From Chara braunii (taxonomy: Eukaryota; Streptophyta; Charophyceae; Charales; Characeae), in NCBI GenBank assembly GCA_003427395.1, contig BFEA01000022.1, forward strand, positions 1,643,371 to 1,707,370: a stretch of 64,000 nucleotides of DNA, read 5' to 3'. How positions within the stretch are numbered: position 1 is the stretch's first letter; each line of letters starts with the position of its first letter. Made by a program: the position numbers and the translations under genes. Of this stretch, positions 32,831 to 44,595 are shown piece after piece. The notes under the pieces were generated by a model that was not told where the DNA came from, did no database searches, and saw only the letters and a list, made by a program, of their open reading frames with translations.

Positions 32831-34770
32831 ATGGTGGACACCTGTAGTGGTTTGAGCACCATCCCATATACGAAAGTGCAGGAAGAGAGTGTCGCCGCCA
32901 TACTGAAAGAAAGAAAGGAGAAGGAGGAGGCCAAGAAGCAGGCCCTGTTAGAAACATAGGCGGCGAAGAAGAAGAAGCTTGAAGAAGAGATGGAGAGGGT
33001 GAAGAGAGAAGAGGAGGAGAAGCTCAAAGAAGTAGAAGAAGAAGAAGAAGAAGAGGAGGAGATATCCCTGGTGAGGACTATGAGGAGAGAGGAAAGAGGG
33101 GTGTCCAGTGGGGTTAGTGAAGACGAGAAGAAACTAGAGAAGATGGTGTTGGAGTGGGTGGCTAACTTATCCCTGGGGGAAGATGAAGAAGCGTTGATGT
33201 ACATCCCCCAGGACGAGAGGGATGTTGTTGTGGCAGAGACAAAGACCCTGACTGACCCATTAGAGCAGCAGACTCTGGAGGAGGAGAAAAGAATGGAGTG
33301 GAAATTGCGACTGAGGAGGCAGAGAAGGAGGCGCATAGAGGCGGCTACTGAGTTAAGGAAGGAATTGACTGCCGCAGTAGAACAACATACTAAGGCGCTG
33401 GCACAAGAGGACTTGCAGAGCAAGTTCGATACAATCGCAAAGAGTACAAATGTATTGATTCGCGTCTAACAAGAGCAGATGTATACCTCAAGGGGCCATG
33501 ACATAGCCCTACAGTCCATTCGAGTAGGGTTTAGAGACTTTGCCCACAATATGATGATGCAGATGGGCTCTGTGATGCAGGCCCCTACGAAGAACACAAA
33601 ACAATTTTGTGTTGGCGCCATAGAGGGCGACAAACTCGCAGTCCCAAAGGAGGAGGAGGCACGCCCGCGTACGGAACGAGTAAAAGTAAAGTTTCTTGAT
33701 GCCTACAGCGGGAAACAGGGGGAATATTTTGATAATTGGGAGGCAAACATCAATTCCTACGTCCACCTCTAGGATATCATCCCTTAGGAACAGGTCCTCG
33801 CTGCATTCCATGCTCTTAGAGACGAAGCGTCTAGCTTTGCCAGGTCATTAACCGGTGCCGCCAAATGTGACAATGACATGGTGGCGTATTCCACCATCAT
33901 TCCCCTCAACGAATTCCTAAAGTTACTTCGCGAACATTTCACGGATGTCACTAAGGGAATCAAAGCCTCAGACAAGCTCCAGACGATCCATACACATCAG
34001 TGGAAGAGTGCAAGGACACTCAACAGAGCCATGGATGAGCTTGTTGCGGTTCCAAACCATGGGGTCACTGAGCCACAGTTGGTTCAATTATTCTATTGTG
34101 CGATGCCCAAAAGTGTGCACGGGCACTTCTATGACAAGTTGCGAGAACAAGGGATGTTTATGATAGATTGAGTCTTGATGTAGTTGCCTATGAGGCCCAA
34201 TCCACACTAGTCACTGCCTGGGCATAGAGATTTCGACAAGAAGTGGAAGGGTTGGACGATTCCAGGGCAGGTTAAGGGTAAAGACGACCTGATTTTGACA
34301 TTGGATGGAGGAGGAATGGAGGAGGTCCCGTATAGTGAGATTGAGTGGGGCCTCGAGGAGGAGGACAGGAGTGCAGGTCAGGGGAGGACCTATGCTGCTG
34401 TCGCGGCTGGAGGGAGGCCGCAAGGAAGAGGAGGAGGTCGGGGCCAAGGGGGCCGGACCTCTAGTGGTCGAGGACAGGACGATGAGGGGGTTGGCGGCAG
34501 GGGAAACCGCCAAGAGGGAGGCAGGGGTCAAGGTCCCTTGCAAAACCGTCCACGTTCCAATCGGTCACCTTACAAGAGGGGTGGATGGCACCCTGGCTTG
34601 CCACAGGGCAGGCCTTGGGAAGATTTGGGTCTCGACCAGAAAGTCTGGCAAAAGAGGATAGACGAGGATCAGTGCATTTACTGCGGTGATCCAGGTCACA
34701 TTATCAAATACCGCCTAAAATACAGGGAGGCCCGATTTGCTGCACAGGGAGCAAAAGGCAACCGCCGATA
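32831..34770 (+). pseudogene. GyB gag
   Basis: The start chosen is the ATG at 32831 in the context CACCATGG. A Glu/Lys-rich coiled coil covers roughly codons 25-90, then a second helical part to 33469. After a stop the same frame continues with the capsid (SGKQGEYFDNWEANINSYVHL, FKLLREHF-like helix, QTIHTHQWKSARTLNRAMDE), a Gly/Arg-rich region and a zinc knuckle. The knuckle reads CIYCGDPGHIIKYR, so its last Cys is replaced by Arg. In-frame stops at 32957, 33468, 33770 and 33785, and a frameshift near 34160, make it non-functional. Nearly all parts share one frame. Confidence 0.88.
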
Positions 34771-34799
34771 GGGGTCGCAACTACCCTTCCCCTAGATCA

Positions 34800-35640
34800 T
34801 GTGGAGAAGAGTGCGCGCACCATAGAGAAACTCCCAACCCACATGTATCTATGGCAGAGGTTGCTGGCCAGTGCCTAGAAAGCTGTCCAGAGACTGCTTG
34901 CGTTAGGGTCTCTCTAGGCACTTCCCTCACAGGCGTGGCAAAAAAATTGAAGGAGAGAATCCCTGTTTGGGCAAAGATGAAGGAGGATGGAAAAGGACAG
35001 CTAATATTGGTAGATGTAGGGATTTTTAGAGGCATAGTAGGGGCCCCTATAGACAGTGGGGCCACCAGTAGCTATATTAGTCGCAAAGCGCTATAGAAGC
35101 TGAAGCTGAATCTAAAGGTCCGAAAGCTAGAGGAACCTATAGTCAGCATCCTCGCAGATAATCGCATGATGCGAGTTGAGGATTATGTCGAGGGAGTCCA
35201 GGCTTATTTCCGCCTAGAGAAAGATGGGAAGGTAGAAAGAGTTTTCCATTCCCTGACTCTCCTCGTAGAAGACAACCTCCCATTTGATATAGTCCTAGGA
35301 ATGGACTGGGAGAGGCAGTAGGGGCCACACTCCACTTGAGAGATCACCAGTGTAGGCTCCCTAGTCCGTCACGTGGAGTTAAGGTTGCTCGCCTGTTCCA
35401 TGTGTCAGGTGTAGACAACCCCTTAGCACATTGTTGTCTCAGCGCTCTTGCATTCACAAGATTAGTAAAGGAGCAAATTGAAGAACATGTTTTCGTGACC
35501 TATGTTAGGCCAATCACTCAGCCTAAGTTCGAAGACCCCGTAGACCCTCGTATTGCCAAGTTGTTGGAAGAGTATGCAGATTTGTCGGAGCCGTCTATGG
35601 GAGTAGTACAGCGGCGATCCAACATCGAATTGAGATAGAG
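34800..35640 (+). pseudogene. GyB protease
   Basis: The active site reads PIDSGATSSYIS with intact D-S-G (about 35050). The usual second block, LPFDIVLGMDW, follows near 35280 in a frame with a stop at 35094-35096 between the two halves, and a one-base loss follows near 35310. From 35336 the connector to RT (PLAHCCLSALAF, ADLSEPSMGVV) is open to 35637. It would be the aspartic protease of the gag-pol product. Confidence 0.82.
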
Positions 35641-36514
35641 TCTGGCAGTAGAACTCCCAAAGGAGCGGTGTACAGAATGTCCCCAAGGGATTTAAAGGAG
35701 CTGCGAAAGCAGTTAGACGAGCTCCTCGAGAAGGGTTGGATGAGGCCTACATCATCTCCGTTTGGAGCGCCTGTTCTGTTTGTCCCCAAAAAGGAGGGAG
35801 AGTTGAGAATGTGTATAGACTATAGGGGTCTCAACGCCATCATAGTGAAAAACGCAGAACCACTGCCTCGAATAGATGATTTATTGGATCGAGTGCAGGG
35901 CTGCAGATACTTCTCTAAGATAGATTTGAAGTCAGGCTATCATCAGATAAAGGTCCATCATGATGATCAGCACAAAACGACGTTCAGGACCAGATACGGG
36001 CACTATGAGTTTATAGTGATGTCCTTTGGACTAACCAACGCGCCAGCTATGTTTCAACGTTGTATGAATGACTTGTTCAAGCCGTGGTTAGACAAATTTG
36101 TAGTTGTCTATCTAGATGACATCTTAGTACTTAGTAAGTCCCTCCAGGAGCATGAGGGTCATCTAAAGCAGGTCTTCGGGAAGCTGAGAGAAGCTAATTT
36201 CAAGATCAATGCGAAGAAGTGTGAGTGGGCCAAGACACAGGTTTTATACCTGGGCCACGTCCTAGATGGGGATGACATGAAGCATGAGGACAATAAAATA
36301 GCAGCGATTAGAGATAGGCCGACTCCCCGCACGCAGATAGAGTTGCGGTCGGTCGTGGGGTTGGCAAATTATTATAGAAAGTTCGTTAGGAACTTCTCCA
36401 CCATCGCCTTTCCCCTTCGCAGGTTGCTAAAGAAAGAGGCAATCTGGAAGTGGGATAAAGACTGCACATCGGCCCTGAAGAAGTTAAAGTGGGCCTTAAT
36501 AGAATATCCAGTCC
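35641..36514 (+). pseudogene. GyB reverse transcriptase
   Basis: A continuous frame with all RT blocks: [65 protein letters not shown] and YLDDILVLS, then YLGHVLDGDD and VGLANYYRKFVRNF. The catalytic YLDD is intact. The frame is cut at LIEYPVL by the TTAA-2 insertion and resumes at 37721 as VADPSLSF, where GyA is uninterrupted. Confidence 0.92.
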
Positions 36515-36518
36515 TTAA

Positions 36519-36752
36519 ACCACCAGTTCACCTAGACCTGTTTTTTTTCCCAACCGATTTCTTTTGCCGAGCCTGAAAGTGAGGGGGTACCGGCATCGTT
36601 GAAGAATGAGGTGTTGGACCTGCTGCCAGCAAATGGAATAGAAAGCAGGCCATACGTAGGTTTTTCTTTTTCAATTTTGTATCTCATTTTTTCCTTTTAC
36701 TTTGTTTTCACTCGTGGCATGCCAACCAGGCCTAAGAGAAAAGGAGAGGAAA

Positions 36753-36784
<32 letters not shown>

Positions 36785-37716
36785 AAGAAAGAACAGGGCT
36801 ACGCAACTCAGGGCGTACTCAGACTACATTGCTCTAGACGGATGTGCATGCACGCATGTACACACGTATAGGACTTCCATGGATGTATCCATCAGGAGCC
36901 GCAGCCAGGTTCAGGGCATACTCGCAATGGAACATCTTAACTCGACTTGAACGTGATTGCGGTTAGATGCATGCATCATAAGTCGCAATCGAGGTTGGAT
37001 ACATCGAGGAAAGTCCCAGCATGAGTATGCTCTCAGTCAAAAAATGCGTATTGCAAAAAAAAAAAAAAAAAAAAAACCCTATCGCAGCGGGAGTGCCCCT
37101 CGACAATCGAATCATCTGAAAGCTGGCAGGACGCCAAAATCGCCTTTTGGTGCGGTCCGTACTGACAGCCTGATGGAACATTTTCGAATAGAAGGGGATG
37201 CATCTTCCACGGGAACGTGAGAAAATTCACCCGCCACGAGTTTTGTCATTTTCGCATTTGTAGAGATGAGGCAAACATAAGTAGCGCGGCAGGCGCATTT
37301 TGGAATTGGCGTGTGAAAAAAAAAAAAAAAAGAATAGTAATTTCCCATATTCTTTGTCTTTTGTGCATGTGTAGAGTACTGCAGCGACGCCCTATGTGTT
37401 CCCTATTTCATCACAATCATTTTCCACCGGCCAAGTGGTGGGCCTTACAAGTTTTTTTTTTGCGTTTAACTCTTTTGTTTCTTTTCTTGATTTGTCTCTT
37501 TTTCAAGCCCGTACTTCATGTTTGTTTGTCTTGTCGTAGTTGGTGTTTTCACATCTGGCGCCCGCCCATCCATTGCAGCTTGTGGAATGGCTACTCTATT
37601 TTTTTTAGGCCGACCAGTCCTTCGCCCCGAAGCTCTACCGGCCCTCTGCCGAAGGGCCCAAGTCGAGGTGCAGTTTACTGCAATAGCAGGATAGTGCCTG
37701 GGGATGAACTGGTGGC
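36519..37716. mobile_element. TTAA-flanked TIR element (TTAA-2) in GyB pol
   Basis: Termini ACCACCAGTTCA (36519-36530) and TGAACTGGTGGC (37705-37716) are inverted with one mismatch, and TTAA lies directly outside both ends (36515-36518 and 37717-37720). GyA, which lacks the insert at the same codon, confirms the insertion. It is 1198 bp with poly-A and A-rich runs (36750-36785, 37056-37077, 37316-37331) and no transposase, so it is non-autonomous. The termini match TTAA-1. Confidence 0.88.
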
Positions 37717-37720
37717 TTAA

Positions 37721-39704
37721 GGTAGCCGATCCATCATTGTCGTTCGTCGTCACCACTGATGCAAGTCAATATGGCATAGGTGTTGTTCTACAGCAAGACG
37801 ATGGTAATGGATACAGACCCATAGAGTTCATGTCCGCTAGAATACCTTCAGAAAAGGTAGCGAGATCCACCTACGGGAGGGAACTCCACGCTCTCAGGCA
37901 TGCGTTAGAACACTGGAAACATTACTTGCTTGGGAGGCACTTCAAAGTGTATTTAGACCACGAGACACTAAGGTGGCTGAAAACGCAGGCCAAGATGACA
38001 CCAAAGCTACCTAGGTGGGCCACAGAGATAGATCAATATGACTTTGAGCTCCAGCCAGTCAAGGGAAAATACAATGTAGTTGCGGGCGCCCTGAGTAGGA
38101 GATCAGACTACTTCGGAGCGATAGTGCACTATGTGGATATAGGGAGAGACCTGCAACAGAGAGTCAGAGAAGCGTATGCACAGGACCCTATCTATAGTGA
38201 CCTCCTCGAGAGAGTTAAGGAGGCACCAGAATCAGAACCAGATTACCGCATTACAGACGACTTGTTATTTGAGAAGACTGGTGTTGTTGACTGCCTATGC
38301 GTTCCCAATAGCGAAGAGATCCGAAGTTTGATCTTAGGAGAATGCCATGATACAGAGGGACATTTCGGTTGGCAGAAGACATTAGCCAACCTCATGCGCG
38401 CGTATACCTGGCCTGATATGAAGGCCGACTGCATAGAATACGTACGCAGTCGCAAAGTTTGTCAAATGAATAAGACTACTACGCAAGCCCCTCTCGGTCT
38501 TCTCAGACCCTTGCCTATCCCCGAAGGACCCGGAGATTCAGTGTCTATAGACTTCATGGACGCTGGTGTCAAGAGTAGACATGGCAAGAGCCAAGTCATG
38601 GTTGTAGTAGATAGGTTTAGTAAGTATGCAATTTTTGTCCCTTTGCCCGCTGAGGCACACACAAAATTAGTAATACAGAAGTTTTTCGACCATTGGGTCA
38701 GTGAACATGGGCTATCGTTGTCTATAGTTAGTGACAGGGACACCCGGTTCACTAGTCAGAACTGGCAGCAACTAATGAAAGTCTACGGATCTAAGTTGTA
38801 AATGTCATCTGGCCGTCATCCAGAGACTAACGGTCAGACTGAACAGATGAATAAAGTCCTGCGGCAAGTTCTCATAATGTACATTAGACCGGATCAACTT
38901 AACTGGGATGAGATGCTCCCAAAGGTAGCCAGTGCTTACAACAATAGCATGCACTTAGCCACTTGGCGCACTCCCAACGAGCTACATAAGTCTTTTAAAC
39001 CACGCAGACTGTTTGAAGGACTTAACCAGGACCAGATTCAAAGGCTACCGCCCGGTACTAGGGAATTTGCGATACAACACGAGAAAGAAGTTGCTACAGT
39101 AGTTGAGAACCTCAGGAAGGCCCAGCACAGGATGATAGAACAAGCCAACAAACATGATCGCCCTTCACAGTTCCAAGTAGGCGACCTAGTCTGGGTCAAG
39201 TCAAAAGAGTTCGCTCCTGAGGAGAACATCTCGCAGAAACTGCTAGGCGACCTAGTCTGGGTCAAGTCAAAAGAGTTCGCTCCTGAGGAGAACATCTCGC
39301 AGAAACTGCTACCTACTTATAGAGGACCGTGGCCAGTTCTAGAAGTCAAGGGCGGAGAGGATGGCCCATCCTACACGATAGAGATTCCAACACACCTCCA
39401 CACCTACCCACTTTTCCATGCATCAAAGTTATTATATTGTACTACGAGTCAACGATTTCCCTCACGAAGGTCTATGATTCCTCCAGATATGGATGGAAGG
39501 TACGACATTGATGGCATAGTAGGTGAGAATGTCTTCAAAATAGGAGGTAGAGGTCGTCCACAGAAATAGTACAAAGTCAGATTCTCTTATCAAGAACCTA
39601 AAGATGACCGCTGGTTCACCAGAACAGAGCTTCTAGCGACAGCTCCCGATATAGCCCGAGCCTATGAGAGAGATAAGAAAGGTAAAGGTCTTGCCTTAGA
39701 CTGA
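37721..39704 (+). pseudogene. GyB RNase H and integrase with chromodomain-like tail
   Basis: RNase H shows TTDASQYG, the Glu of YGRELHALR and [10 protein letters not shown]. Integrase follows: HDTEGHFGWQKT with CQMNK (the first Cys of the usual CQVC pair reads as Arg-Lys-Val-Cys), SIDFMDAG, SDRDTRFTS and the Glu of GQTEQ. Stops lie at 38799-38801 (before MSSGRHPETNG) and 39567-39569 (Gln in GyA). A 66-bp in-frame duplication lies at 39179-39310. The tail EDPKDDRW-like block and FTRTELLATAP precede the terminal TGA at 39702. Confidence 0.9.
39179..39310 (+). repeat. Perfect 66-bp tandem duplication in GyB integrase
   Basis: 39179-39244 is repeated exactly at 39245-39310, doubling 22 codons (GDLVWVKSKEFAPEENIS and neighbours) in frame. 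GyA has one copy. Because the copies are identical, it is either very recent or an assembly error. Confidence 0.95.
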
Positions 39705-39742
39705 AGTATTCTCGGAGGACCTTGAATTTAAGCTGGCGGGAG

Positions 39743-40615
39743 TGAAACGGTTTTCACCTTTGCAGGAGCAGATGCAGATCCCAAGGTTCAATCCCTAGAC
39801 TTTACCTGCACTCGTGTACAGTATCGAGTAGACCCCTGTGTGTTTTGAGCCCGCGACCTGTGTTTTAGTAGTGACTGCTCTTTGTCGTAGGTCCCTGTAG
39901 CTGTAGGGATTCGATCTGTAGATCTGTCAAGTAGAGGTTACAGTTGTGTAGAGGTCGAAACTGCTAGGCTAGAGGTCTGTAGGCAAGTCGTAAGTTCAAC
40001 TGTGTCGAGCCGGCAGTGCAACCCTGTGCAATCAGCGGTACCGGTCCCAGTCACACTCAGTCCAGTCAAGCAAGTACCGTGTGGGACTGTGTGCACCAAG
40101 GGCCTGGTGGAAAGGGCAGGCCAGCGACTTACAAAAGTATAAATCAAGAGGCAGTGTCCAGCCATTCGCTCATTCTGTGGTGATCCTTGCGGAAGCGCTG
40201 CCAGTGCGCCTTGTGCTAGGTGGTCTGCAGGAAGCCCGAAGTTGAAGTGGGCAGTTGTCAAGATAGAGCGGACATAGCCGCTTGTAGTGCTGCGTAGGCG
40301 GCAACCATAGTTGTGATAGGAAGTGAAGTGTCTAGTGTGTGTGTATTCATGTACAGTGAGAAAGTGTGTGCGCGTGGGATATCCAGGGAGATTGCTTGTG
40401 AGGTGTGTGCGTGCGTGTGTAAGTAGTGGGAGTACGGGTTGGCTATAAGATAGAGAGTTGGGCGCTTGGTCACCATAGATAATCTGAAGCGAGTTTGCAT
40501 CGGAACTGTGTTCTCGCCTGTAATATCTCTGAGCTTTGTGTGAGCGCCTAACGCCAGAGTGATTTGCCATCTGTTTACATGCATATAAAGTAAGAAGAAA
40601 GTGAGTCTGATTGCA
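39743..40615 (+). repeat. GyB 3' LTR
   Basis: 873 bp, starting TGAAACGG after the purine tract and ending TTGCA, followed by TCTG. Pairs with 30687-31555. Confidence 0.93.
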
Positions 40616-43420
40616 TCTGCATCGAATCTCAGTTTCCATCACACCCAACAGTAGGGCCCACATATCTTCCCTTGCCACCTCAGTTCTCTCTTTAGTCTTG
40701 GTACACCTCCTTTTCCAGATCACCCACAAAGCCAGCTTCCTGAGAAGGTGAAACCAGATTTCCTTGCCGCCTTTTAGATTGTTAGTAATGTTGGATAGAA
40801 GAAGGATGTTCTTAGGAGATGTGGGGGGAGGGGGTGATGAGAAGAGGAGGGACCATAGGTCGCGAACCTCGTTCCATGTCGAGGCTGATTAAGTGCAGTA
40901 CAAGAGGCAACGGGGTATGTCTTCTGGTTTGTTGTCTGTGCACAAAACAGAGTTTTCTCCTCTTATGGAGCCATTGGTTGACGGGCAGAGATGCATGGGC
41001 TACGAGCCACTGCGTGCTTCGGATCATAACCGGTCTGATGGAAAGGTACTTCGTCCAGGGGATTGAAATGGGGTCTGTAGGTTCTAGGTTCAGTATATTC
41101 CTGTATTTTTCTTTGCGCCTGGGGACCAGGTCTGTGGTCTGTAAACCTAAGTCATATCCGAATTTTAGATCGTATTCGAATATCGTTCTCGTTCTCCCGG
41201 ATGTTCCGTGTTTCCAAATCCACTCTTTACGGGTCAAATTCAAGGTCTGAAATTTGGAGATCAGGTTGGAAGATTATCAAGGGTTTGGCTTTTGGGACCC
41301 TCACTTTCCTCGGTCGGAAGGATTCTAGCATCTCACACTGGGTTCTTTGTTCACAATTTCCAACTCTTGTAGGTTGTGATTAGTGATCGGGTAGGAGAAG
41401 AATTTGGAGAGGTAGCTGGTGCATTGGTTTGAGTGACGAATCGGTATGCTCTGTGAGGCCGGTTCTAGGAAATGAGTATGCCCTAGTTCCCAGATTTCCA
41501 CGAGAAGTCCTCCCTTAGGACAGAGAGCCACTATGTTAGGATGCTCTTCTGAATCTGTGCTAATTTTTTTGTGAGGGTGTGGCAACCTTTTAGTTCATTT
41601 TGGAGCTCATGTTCGGTTGACCATTGTCTTCAATCTCCTGCCCAAATGTGTTTCACCTGCCACACCCCTTTTTCCACCCAGGATAGCCATCTCTTGTCTT
41701 TTGAGCATAGTGTCCAGGGTGAGCCACTCGGGTCTACGATCCAGGGGTTGCAAAACGGAGGTTGTCTTAGGACCTCTTCTCTATTTCGAGGTGCACCGTG
41801 TTTGCTCGACATCATTCTTTGCCAGGCTTTGATGGTAGGCTTCCAATACGGATTTGCTGTTGGAGTGGGGATTGTACCTGGATCTGCTTGGTTTCTTTTG
41901 TGAGGTCTGCCTGATTTGATTGTCCAGTCCTTCGCCATTTTCCAGAAAAGACCTCCCATGTTCAAAAGGGAGTTGATAAGTGCTAGATTTTTTATGTTGT
42001 CTAGAGCCATCTGGGTCCATGGAATGAATTGTCTTATCAGGATCTTGATAATCCATTTCATCTGTAGTGCTATGGATTCCTGTTTGGGATCAATTAGCTC
42101 AAGGCCACCCTCCTGCGGGTTCCTGATGATGTGGTTACAGGCTACCCGATTGAAACACGTGGTCCTGTTGAGGTCTCTGGTCCATAGATAGCATCTAACC
42201 CCGTTTTTTAACTTTTTAAAGTCGTCCTCGGGGAGGACGAGATGGATGCCATGTACCACAATGTGAAGAAGATTGTCGTGTTAATTAGTAACACTCTTCC
42301 GATTAATGAGGCCTGAGCAATTTTGCACAGGGCCGTGCGAGTGATTGCCCTGGCGACAAGGTTCTGACCCATGCCTGACCACACCCCGTCCTTGTTTACC
42401 ATGATACCAAGGAATCAGTGCCTGATCTCCTATAGATCATGACATGGGTGTGGTTGTATCAGTTGGTGGGGTGGGGTCCCGTTTGCTAGCCACCATCCTT
42501 GGGTTTTGCCCCTATTGACCTTCATTTCCGATGCCAGTCTGATGGCGTCCATTTCTCTTACGAGGACTTGGAATGAGCAGTTGTTGGCGCGAATGAGGAC
42601 ATATTGAGATCATCGGCGAACATTAGCGCAATGGGTCGGGCGAAGTCATATAATGTGTTGAAATTGCGTTCAATAAGGTGGTCGATGGATGGGTCTTTTC
42701 GAAGGAAGGAGCCTATGGCTTCGTTAATGAAGAGGAAGATGGGAGGAGCCCATGGGTCACCTTATCTATCCGATCTTGAGATCGGGTACGTCTCTGGCAG
42801 AATCCTATTAACCTGGACTCTGCCTATTGTGTCTAAATACAGGACTCTAACCCATTCTTTGAACTTGGGGCCTACCCCCATTTTCTCCATGCAGGCATGC
42901 ACGAAGTCCCAGTTGACCTGATCGTAGGCCTTTTCGAAGTAGAAAAATAGGATTTCTTCCTTCATTCGTTTTTTCGTGATATTCTTCGCTGCCTCATTCG
43001 GTGTCATAATGTTGTCTCGTATGTATCGGGCAGGGATAAAGCCTGCTTGGTCGATATGAAAACATTTGTCTGTTAGCTTTGAGATTTTGTTTGCAAGAGC
43101 CTTAACGATGATTTTGTAGGGAGTGGGGAGTAGTGATATGGGTCTATAGTTCTTTGGGTCTTCTTTGTCTCCCTTCTTGTACAACAAAGATACCACGCTG
43201 GTGCTTAGTTCATTGCTAAGGTCTCCCTTTAGCCTGCTGTCGTTGAAGAACTTGAGCAGGTCCTCTCCAAGAGTCGGTTAGAAGTAGCTCCAACATTCTT
43301 TCGAGAGGTCGTCGATGCCCGGAGCTTTGTCATTTCCCATTTGGGTCAGGCCCACGTTGTCGGCACCATTACCCTTAACAAGGGTAATTGTGCGTGCTTC
43401 GTGCACCTCGCAGAAGGTGC
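40616..43420 (-). pseudogene. LINE ORF2, reverse transcriptase to C-terminal region
   Basis: On the minus strand, a fragment near 43350 reads MGNDKAPGIDDLSKECW, the usual lead-in to LINE RT. Then 43196-42762 has RPISLLPTPYKIIVKALAN and QAGFIPARYIRDNI, with FEKAYDQVNWDF. The GTRWAPPIFLFINEA region and the FADD catalytic box (MFADDLNMSS, about 42620) follow in another frame. Downstream fragments (42259-41630, 41243-40812) include CNHIIRNPQEGGLELIDP, typical of the C-terminal part, and IWKRRCTKTKERTEVARED just before the GyB border. Many frameshifts show that it is dead. It is an L1-type LINE, judged by the motif order. Confidence 0.88.
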
Positions 43421-44525
43421 GATCAAGATGATGCTTGAGAAGGTGGCATATAGGTCGGCCAGCCGCAACTGACTCTTGGAGGTCGGGCGCAGCAGACGCA
43501 GGCATAGCTTGATTAGAGAGTGTGTGAGCATGCACTTTGTGGGCGTGCGTAAGTAGCTAGCCGTCGGCAGCTGTGGGAATTTTTTGACCAAGCCGCGTGG
43601 ACCATAGTCCTGCGGTCACCAACGAAGTCACGGTCGGCATGGAGCTGGTCAGTAGGTTTACGGTGGTGAGGTTTCGTTGACTCGCTGAAAAACGGCGCCT
43701 TTGAGACTACACAGTAAGGAGGGTGTGAACGCCAGAGCTCAGTTGAATACTAGCCAGAGGTCGGAGCCATCGGAGGAGTGAGAGGGAAGGCAATGCGAAC
43801 GGAGTCTAGTGGAGACAAGTGTCGTGGTTTTTCCGGCAAGGCGGCGATAGAAAGTCGACTGCAGCAGGCTATGAAGGCCACATGCCGCAATCACGACACG
43901 TAGAGGCAACGTACGCTGTGAGCTGGGCGACACCTACCTTCGAGATAGCAGAGCACGACCCCACAAGGCCAGGGTGGAGGGGATAGGCCAGCACGACACG
44001 TGTGCAGGGTCACGAGGTTGAAGGACAGGCCAAGAAACGGCCTGGGGCACCACCTGCAGGCCCAGGCTGGTTGACCATGCAATTCATATACAGGGTAGCC
44101 CGCACCCAGTTCAGGCTTGGGCTTAGCCCTATAGGTTACATCACTGAGTTTTCACCAGGCGGATCCCGGGATCGAGGCCAGCAGCCAGCATTGGGGCAGT
44201 GGAGGAGCGTACTTGGGAGTGAACTGAGGGGTTGAGAGTCCCACGGGACTATCCCCCTTAGTTTTGCTGAGGGGACCCGGCCGCGGGCCCGGGAGGTAGG
44301 ACTGAAGACTAAGTACTAACGGTTCTCCTCCCCTATCCGTGTTTTTAACTTCTATTTCTAGAATTTTACTAATATTTTTTTTAATGTTTCCCATTCGGGA
44401 TGGGGGCCGACACTGGTCTATGGGGCCGGCTGGAGCTCAAGAGCCCAGCTCGGTGGGTACTCCATTGAACTGCTGAAATAATGATCCCACCGTGGAGCTG
44501 GTTTTATGCATCCTCATTGTGTTTT
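43421..44525. other. Unassigned sequence upstream of the LINE fragment
   Basis: No gene recognised. If the LINE linker at 54.1-54.8 kb belongs to the same LINE, an insertion begins near 43350, but I see no terminal repeat or duplicated target. Confidence 0.3.
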
Positions 44526-44558
44526 TTTCTATGGACCTTCGGGACATCAATAAAATAA

Positions 44559-44595
<37 letters not shown>
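44526..44595 (+). repeat. A-rich tail and (AT)n, possible non-LTR element 3' end
   Basis: GGGACATCAATAAAATAAATAAAT is followed by (AT)n (about 44563-44592). The AATAAA-rich end resembles the LINE tails at 5222-5275 and 61690-61720 in composition. Only the microsatellite is certain. Confidence 0.4.

Larger units (their letters stand above)
30687..40615 (+). mobile_element. GyB: complete but decayed Ty3/gypsy element
   Basis: Both LTRs (30687-31555 and 39743-40615) start TGAAA and end TTGCA. TCTG lies directly outside both (30683-30686 and 40616-40619; ATCTG if the final A is counted as target). A canonical iMet primer site follows the 5' LTR and a purine tract (CTGGCGGGAG) precedes the 3' LTR. 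The order gag, protease, RT, RNase H, integrase is complete. It is inserted in the LINE, and a TTAA-flanked element is inserted in it. Confidence 0.93.

Noticed and set aside
39938-40729. 263-codon minus-strand frame
   Set aside because: It is antisense to the GyB 3' LTR; only its first 40 or so codons are LINE sequence.
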